From contig JADHYX010000442.1 of NCBI GenBank assembly GCA_027604685.1, positions 2,571 through 17,340 of the forward strand: a stretch of DNA of 14,770 nucleotides. The letters run 5' to 3'. Numbering within the stretch: position 1 is the stretch's first letter; each line of letters begins with the position of its first letter. The notes under the pieces were generated by a model. It was not told the origin of the DNA. It saw only the letters and a program-made list of their open reading frames with translations, and did not search any database. The stretch comes from Lobulomyces angularis. Its lineage: Eukaryota > Chytridiomycota > Chytridiomycetes > Lobulomycetales > Lobulomycetaceae. This document shows positions 9,087 to 14,770 of this stretch, piece after piece. A program made the position numbers and the translations under genes.

Positions 9087-9579
9087 TTTAATTGGAAAAA
9101 ATTTTTTTTTAATGGAACAAAAAAAATTAACAAAAACTATCTCATTTAATTTAACTTTCGAATTAAAATTTTTAAGTTCTTCTGCACAATTTATGCTTCA
9201 ATTTTATTTATTTAACAAAAGATCCTTTAAAACAATCAAGATTATTTTTATTTAGAAACTTAGAAACCGAATTCATAATACTGGTTTGGTTCGCAACGCT
9301 CATGAACAGCAGAATTGTTAATGAGGTTTTTTTGAGTTTTTTATATATAATCCAAACAGCTCACCTCAAATATTGGTTTTTAAAAGCAAGTTAAACGTTT
9401 TGCATCATGAACAGCTGTAAAACAATAACATTAAAAAATTGTATTATTAGATTACAGATATAACTTAAATGTTACGATATTCCACCTAAATACTAATTTG
9501 AACTATTAATTATTAAGTTAATTTACTATCTTCAATAAGAAAAAAAATTAAAAAAAATAAAAAGTTACAATTTATAAAT
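9087..9579. other. Divergent gap between the UBX-LRR and helicase genes
   Basis: This 493-base region should hold both promoters. It contains two identical 11-base copies of TCATGAACAGC (plus strand, 9300-9310 and 9405-9415). On the minus strand there is an acceptor-like TTTTACAG, a donor-like GAG/GTGAGC, and a 31-codon ORF (9303-9208). I could not assemble a convincing gene from these pieces and recognise no family. Confidence 0.45.
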
Positions 9580-11525
9580 ATGAGAAAATTTTTTACTCAT
9601 TATTCACAAGTCTTATTAAACAGAAAAGGTTTATTATTAAAGTTGTTAAATAATTTAATATTGTGCTACTTTTATAGCACTTCCATTGCTTTTCCGTCTC
9701 AAAAATAGATGTCAAAGTAATGCTGCACTCGATTTAACTTTTGATGAGTTACAAAAACAAGGCAAATTATCTCACAAGCTACTAAAAGGTTTAATTCATT
9801 TTTTAATTGTATATCAATAATAAAAAGCAATAAAATTTAAAAAGATGACTCCAATACAAAGTGAGACATTTAATCTATGCCTAACTGAAAAAGATATATT
9901 AGCACAAGCCAAAACAGGTATGTTCTCATTTTTAGAAATCCACACTTTGTAATTAATACATTTCTTTTCAAGGAACTGGGAAAACTCTTGCTTTTTTGCT
10001 TCCAACAATTCAAAAAATTTTGAATAACCCCAGATTAAAAAATGAGAATGTATCTGCTTTGAGTATGTTACAGAGAAAAATGTAATTTCTAAATTTTTTA
10101 TATCAATAGTTATTGCTCCAACTAGGGATTTAGCTCAACAAATTTATATAGAAGTTCAAAAAATTTTGCAATCAATACCAGAAATTAGAGCTCAAATTGT
10201 TTTTGGGGGAACTGCAAAAAAGGTTTATAATGATGTCAAAGAATTAAAAAAAACAAAACCCGATATAATCATAGCAACTCCAGGGAGGTATGCTTTTTCT
10301 ATCGTTTCCTATTTTATTTATTAGAATTTTTTTTCGATAGAATCCTAGATATTTTAGAAAACTATTCAGATGTAAAATCTAATCAATTCAAATATGTTTC
10401 AACTCTTGTTTTCGATGAGGCTGATAGATTATTGGATGAAGGATTTTTACCTGCGTGCCAAAAAATTTTGACGCACTTATCAAATGTAAAGCAGAAAGGG
10501 CAGATTGTAACAGTTTTTATTTTTTTTATTTATTTATCATATTTACTTTCTATTGTATAGCTAATGTACTCTGCGACCATTTCAAAAGACGTGAAGATAA
10601 TTGCACGCAATTTGTTAAAACCTGATTTTAAATTTATTTCAACTATCGATAACTCCGACACTCCCACGCATCTATCAATTACTCAAACTTCACTTTTAGT
10701 TCCTGATGAGGATATCTACTATGCTGCATATTCTTTATTAAAGAATTATATGGAGGCAAATAAAAATCATAAAATTATTTGTTTTTTACCAACCGCAAGA
10801 GCAGCCCAAGTTTCCGCGTTGTTATTTTCTAACCTCTTTAAAAATATTAGTGTATTGGAAGTTCACTCAAGAATGGTTTCCAGTAAGAGAGAAAACTCTG
10901 TTCAGAAATTTAGGAATGCGAACGAAGCCATCATATTTTCTTCCGACGTTATTGCCAGAGGTGCATCTTAGTTTTTTAGCAAATAATTAAAATCCTTTTA
11001 TTTTATTATTTTTTTTAGGATTGGATTTTCCAAATGTGGGATTAGTTTTACAGATTGGAATTCCGCAAAACTTGGATCAATACTTGCACAGAATTGGAAG
11101 AACTGGTAGAGCGGAAGCTAAAGGTTCTGCTGCAATTATAGTAACTGACTTGGAACAAAATTTTTTGAAAAAACTTCATCTATCCAATTTGAAAATTGTA
11201 GAAGAATCTGTCTCCTTTAGCCCACGCGATGTAGCGCTGGTTAAAACAGCTTTGGAAAATGTTCCCTTGGAAAGAAAAGAGCAGGCTTACCGAGCCTGGT
11301 AACACTTTTTGAATAAACATATTTTTCTAATTTTTTACCTTTAGGTTGGGATTTTATAAAGGATTTTTAAAGGAATTTGGTGTTGACCTGGATACATTGG
11401 TATCCAGAGCTAATAATTATGCTTTAAATGTGTTAGGTTGTGTTGAAGTGCCCAAGATTAATTGGAAACTTGAGTCAAAAATGGGATTGAAAAATGTTAA
11501 AGAGTTAAATCGTGGAGAACATTAA
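9580..11525 (+). CDS. MSS116: Mitochondrial DEAD-box RNA helicase, MSS116/CYT-19-like
   Basis: Nine exons: 9580-9628, 9678-9788, 9828-9917, 9973-10062, 10110-10287, 10341-10506, 10561-10960, 11019-11298, 11345-11525 (TAA), 514 aa. The N-terminus (MRKFFTHYSQVLLNRK, then ALPLLFRLKNR) is basic with no acidic residue, a likely mitochondrial presequence. Motifs in order: Q motif MTPIQ (60-64), Walker A AKTGTGKT (81-88), PTRDLA (117-122), ATPGR (about 169-173), DEAD (198-201), SAT (232-234), ARGLD (about 360) and HRIGRTGR (385-392). After the RecA-2 domain comes an extension (about 410-514, RAWLGFYKGFLKEFG...) typical of the MSS116/CYT-19 group, which remodels group I/II introns and other mitochondrial RNAs using ATP. 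The Arg/Gly-rich basic tail of the yeast and Neurospora proteins is not seen. AATAAA at 11536-11541 is a plausible poly(A) signal. The symbol is by family, not proven orthology. Confidence 0.93.
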
Positions 11526-11647
11526 AAAAGCTTTGAATAAATTTCTTAGTTTGGAATTTTCTCCTTTTTAAAAAATTAACCATTATAAATAAAATATCTA
11601 ATTTTATATTCAAAAAACACATATTATTATCGACAAACTAAAAAGAT
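11526..11647. promoter_or_regulatory. Convergent terminator/poly(A) region
   Basis: Only 122 bases separate the helicase stop (plus) from the eIF3c stop (minus), so the two 3' UTRs probably overlap or abut. On the plus strand AATAAA occurs at 11536-11541, 11 bases after the helicase stop. The minus-strand side is A/T-rich without an exact AATAAA. Confidence 0.35.
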
Positions 11648-14600
11648 TTAAAAATTAACATTTTTTTTGCTGTTATACGGTTTATTTCCATAACTCTTAT
11701 TGCTATTGAAATTCTTTCCTTGATAACCATAACTACCAGTATTACCGGTATTTTGGTATCCTCCAGTTTGATTATATCCTCCATTGTCTTTGAACAATCT
11801 AGTTTCAAAAAGCTTTTCATTGTTTTCGCAAAATCCAAATACTTTTTCACTGTAAACTCCTGCTAGGTAGTTAAGTTTACTAAATTCATTTTTGTTGAAA
11901 TTTACATTTTGTTGATTACTTTGATTTAATTTGTTAGAATTAATTAAACTGTTGTTAAACATAATTAAATTTTTAGATTCTATCAAGCTTGCTTCAAGTT
12001 CTTCATTTATTATCATTTTTGATAATACAGTTAACACTTTCTCACAGTCTAAATCAAACATTTTACTAATTTGGGGAATTAAAATTGAATCAAAATTCTT
12101 TGAAAAATTAAAAAAGTAAGTTCTTAAAGATTCCTCTTTAATTTTTCTACAAATACAAGTTATATTAAAAACATTTATATTTTATTTTACTCACTTTTCA
12201 AGCATCTCTTTAATTTTTTCTGTCTCTGGAAATAAGTCCCAAATTTTTATAGCGGATATTAATTCTACGGCACTTTCCCATTCTCCAATTGCCATAGCTT
12301 TGGCTGCACCCATGATATGGTCTCTAGTATTTTCAGGAGGACCTAAATCGAATTGTATTATTAACTTTTCAAATTTATAAAAATTACCATTAAACACCTG
12401 TCTTTCATTATAATCTAACATTCTCCTAAAATTTTTGCTAATGACCTTTTTTCTAGAATCATGGCTATTTTGAGCCATATTAGGAATTTCTAACAGCATA
12501 GATCCAGTAAGATAAACTGCTTCCATTAACTCCAAATTAATGTGCATATGGAATGGGAGTTGGCGCAATTTTTCAGATTTTTCTTGTTCTAAAGTTTTTT
12601 CGTTTTGATAGTATCTATTATTTTGCTGAGAAATTCCTTGAGCTAAAAGTTCTTTAACTCTTCCTGAACTTTGTATTTCTTGTAGAGCATTAACAGATTC
12701 CCTAATTAATCCTAATCTAAATGCGCATAACCCAATCTGCACCATCGATCGATTATACAAAATTTGCGTCTCAACATCAGTTTGCTGTACAGTTTCTTGC
12801 AAGTGGGACATCAACAACATGTCTCTTGCTTGGTAAAATCTGTTATGCAGAGCGTGATGGTATACCTGGCAAAGCAATGCCCTTGTCCTGATTCGATCAT
12901 TTGCAGTTTTATAAAGTTGAACACAAAGAGAGTCAACTGGGTTTTCATTAAATAAGTGTTCAAACTTTGGATTATCTCTTTTAACAGCACTTTCAACAAT
13001 TTTTATAACATTTTCAGGCTATATAAACACGTTAATTATTTAAGAGCTTAATTTTCTCTCATTTTTGCTTACTTTAAAATAAATGTGTTCCACTCTTCGT
13101 AGCATGATCATTCCATAAGCTAAAACATCTTCTACTTTCTCAGTTTTTGATTGGTAGTAAGATTGGGATCGTACAATTAAACCATAAAGAAATTGTTCAT
13201 CTTTTAAGCGATCAATGTATTCAGACGCGTGAGGATCTATATGCTGTAGTGATTTTCTAAAGTCATCATCCAATCTGTCAACAAAAGATCCGATATTACC
13301 TAATAATTCAACGTTTTCACCAGCAACCGCAAGCTTTAAATAAAGGTTATTTTAGATGGAAATTAAGTGTGATATGCAATACTTTATCTAGTTCATTATC
13401 ATTTTCCGGCTCTTCTACCCCATCTTTCACGGTAATGTTGGTGTGATTTTCCAATAATTCCATAATTAAACTTATATCAGAAGCAGTACTACCGAATCAA
13501 TTTTAATTAAAAAATATAAAATAGGGCGAAATTTACGTTTTCCATAGTTCAATACCCATATAGCCCGCAGCGTTAGTGTAATCAAATTCAGCTGGTATCA
13601 AAGCCAATAAAATCCTACACTTCTGATATGGAGTTTTGGAATAATTTAACAAGGTTCTTAACTCCTTAATCATAACCAATTTGTCGGTGCTTTTTTTCCC
13701 TCTAACATCCATCAACTCCTTCAATTTTTTGAATAGATTCTCCATAGATAGTGCAACCACAGGTTTACCAGATTCAATTTTATTCCACCCTTCCAAATTC
13801 TCGGCATCTTCAGCTGCAGCAATAAGGGCCTTCCTTGATTTTTTTTTTTTTACTTCTTTAGGTTTTTCTTCTTCTTCATCGGACCACTCTGGTCCAGAGT
13901 CGATTTCTTCCACAGGATTCTATATAGCAATAAAGAAGAGCAAAAATTTATTTTAATACCTCACGAAATGCTTCCATTTCCGCTTCGTAATTCTTAATAT
14001 ATTTTTTAACCTTTTGTTTCATGGCAGTTAGTGCTTTTGCCTCTAAAGCCTTCATCTTTTTAACTTTATCTTTTTCTCCAAGTGAAACCTTTAAACTATC
14101 ATCTAGTTGAACTAGAGTTCTGATCAAATATCTAGGAGGCTTCTGCTCAGGAAACAAATTTTTAGATTTATCAAAAGACTTTGTAATTTTGTCAAATTCT
14201 AATAAATAGAGTTAATAAACAAACGGAATGCAAAATCAAATTTAAAAATTATACTGAGCTCAAATTTTTAACATAACAAAATTTTAATTAATAGTTTTAC
14301 ATACCAGTTTGAACCGAAACCCAACTTCCAATTTTTTTTGAATTATTCAAAATTTTAATGTTAGCTCTTAGTTCTTCATTCTTTTTGTCAATTGCAGAAA
14401 GAACTTTTTTATTTCCATCATCTGAGCTAGAATCTGAATCATACTCTGCTCCCTTTATAAATCTGTCTCTTCCTGATTCTTTTGTTTCTTGAATTTCTCT
14501 GAAAGATTCTTGATCGGAGTGAGTTGAGGATTGATCATCCGCATCGCTTTCGCTATCCTCATCAGAACTAGAACCATGTTTCCCAAATAATTTAGACTTA

Positions 14601-14701
14601 ATTTGTTGCGGTTTAGCTTTTAATTTAAAGTCTTTTTCAGAGTCTGAATCAGATTCTGATTCTTCTGAAGAAGAATTATGTTTTTGAAAAAATTTGCTCA
14701 T
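11648..14701 (-). CDS. NIP1/EIF3C: Eukaryotic translation initiation factor 3 subunit c
   Basis: Seven minus-strand exons: 14701-14305, 14198-13960, 13919-13537, 13488-13383, 13333-13073, 13018-12195, 12146-11648 (TAA), 902 aa, within the family range. eIF3c is a core eIF3 subunit on the 40S ribosome that binds eIF1 and eIF5 through its N-terminus. Here residues 1-110 are Ser/Asp/Glu-rich, as in other eIF3c proteins (MSKFFQKHNSSSEESESDSD). Then comes GSWVSVQTEFDKITKSFDK (about 125-145) and PRYLIRTLVQLDD, both family hallmarks. YHHALHNRFYQARDMLLMSH begins at 515. The PCI/winged-helix region (about 737-790) reads KIKEESLRTYFFNFS and SKMIINEELEASL. The last 45 or so residues are a Gly/Asn/Tyr-rich tail without Arg. 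All junctions keep frame. The start is supported by an upstream A-rich context and the conserved N-terminal Met-Ser-(Lys/Arg)-Phe-Phe. Confidence 0.97.
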
Positions 14702-14770
14702 CTTCTTTAAAAAAAATCAGATATTTTCTATTAATCTATGATTTTTTTTTTCTTTGAAATGTAAAACCCT
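14702..14770 (-). promoter_or_regulatory. Start of the eIF3c upstream region
   Basis: Sixty-nine AT-rich bases upstream of the eIF3c start codon, running off the window. They should be 5' UTR or promoter sequence. The context of the ATG (ttaaagaagATG) is A-rich. No specific motif can be named. Confidence 0.3.

Noticed and set aside
10961..11018. Premature stop (TCTTAG) in the helicase suggesting a pseudogene.
   Set aside because: The stop lies in a GT..AG intron that interrupts ARG/GLD; splicing restores the motif.
1..14770. Ciliate-type reassigned stop codons.
   Set aside because: All seven spliced genes end at TAA, TGA or TAG at the expected family length, and no in-frame stop remains inside exons.
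1..14770. Mobile element, CRISPR array or virus-derived gene.
   Set aside because: No transposase, reverse transcriptase, long inverted or direct repeats, or spaced repeat array was seen.

Overview
The window is nuclear DNA of a small-genomed, very AT-rich eukaryote. All seven genes I can support need spliced reading frames. Joining exons at GT..AG sites gave 41 inferred introns, mostly 37-60 nt (range 37-111), over about 9.8 kb of coding sequence. Stops used are TAA, TGA and TAG, so the standard code fits. The gene mix is an Ure2/YfcG-like glutathione transferase, an MSS116-type mitochondrial helicase, eIF3c, a cAMP-receptor/Git3-like GPCR and a tail-anchored cytochrome b5. With the dense short introns and long poly(A)/poly(T) runs, this suggests an early-diverging fungus or fungal relative (chytrid, Rozella/Cryptomycota or aphelid type). 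That placement is an inference, and an AT-rich amoebozoan cannot be excluded.

Layout, with strands strictly alternating: (1) 24-1361 minus, seven-transmembrane receptor; (2) 2157-3208 plus, unassigned charged protein with STI1/DP-like helical segments; (3) 3485-4052 minus, cytochrome b5; (4) 4701-5747 plus, Ure2-like glutathione transferase; (5) 6039-9086 minus, an 850-residue protein joining UBA, UBX and leucine-rich repeats, which looks like several small genes until its 12 exons are joined; (6) 9580-11525 plus, mitochondrial DEAD-box helicase; (7) 11648-14701 minus, complete eIF3 subunit c. Coding plus introns fill most of the window. Promoters are shared in divergent gaps (1362-2156, 4053-4700, 9087-9579), and 3' ends meet in short convergent gaps (3209-3484, 5748-6038, 11526-11647).

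The genes form no pathway or operon. They are housekeeping functions (translation initiation, mitochondrial RNA folding, electron transfer, thiol chemistry, Cdc48/p97 adaptor, signalling) that happen to be adjacent. I saw no tRNA, rRNA, CRISPR array or recognisable mobile element. The items most worth a second look are the UBA-UBX-LRR fusion, a GC-AG intron inside its UBA coding region, two stop-free introns of length 3n, and a roughly 400-base stretch (4181-4590) with exon-like composition but no recognisable gene.
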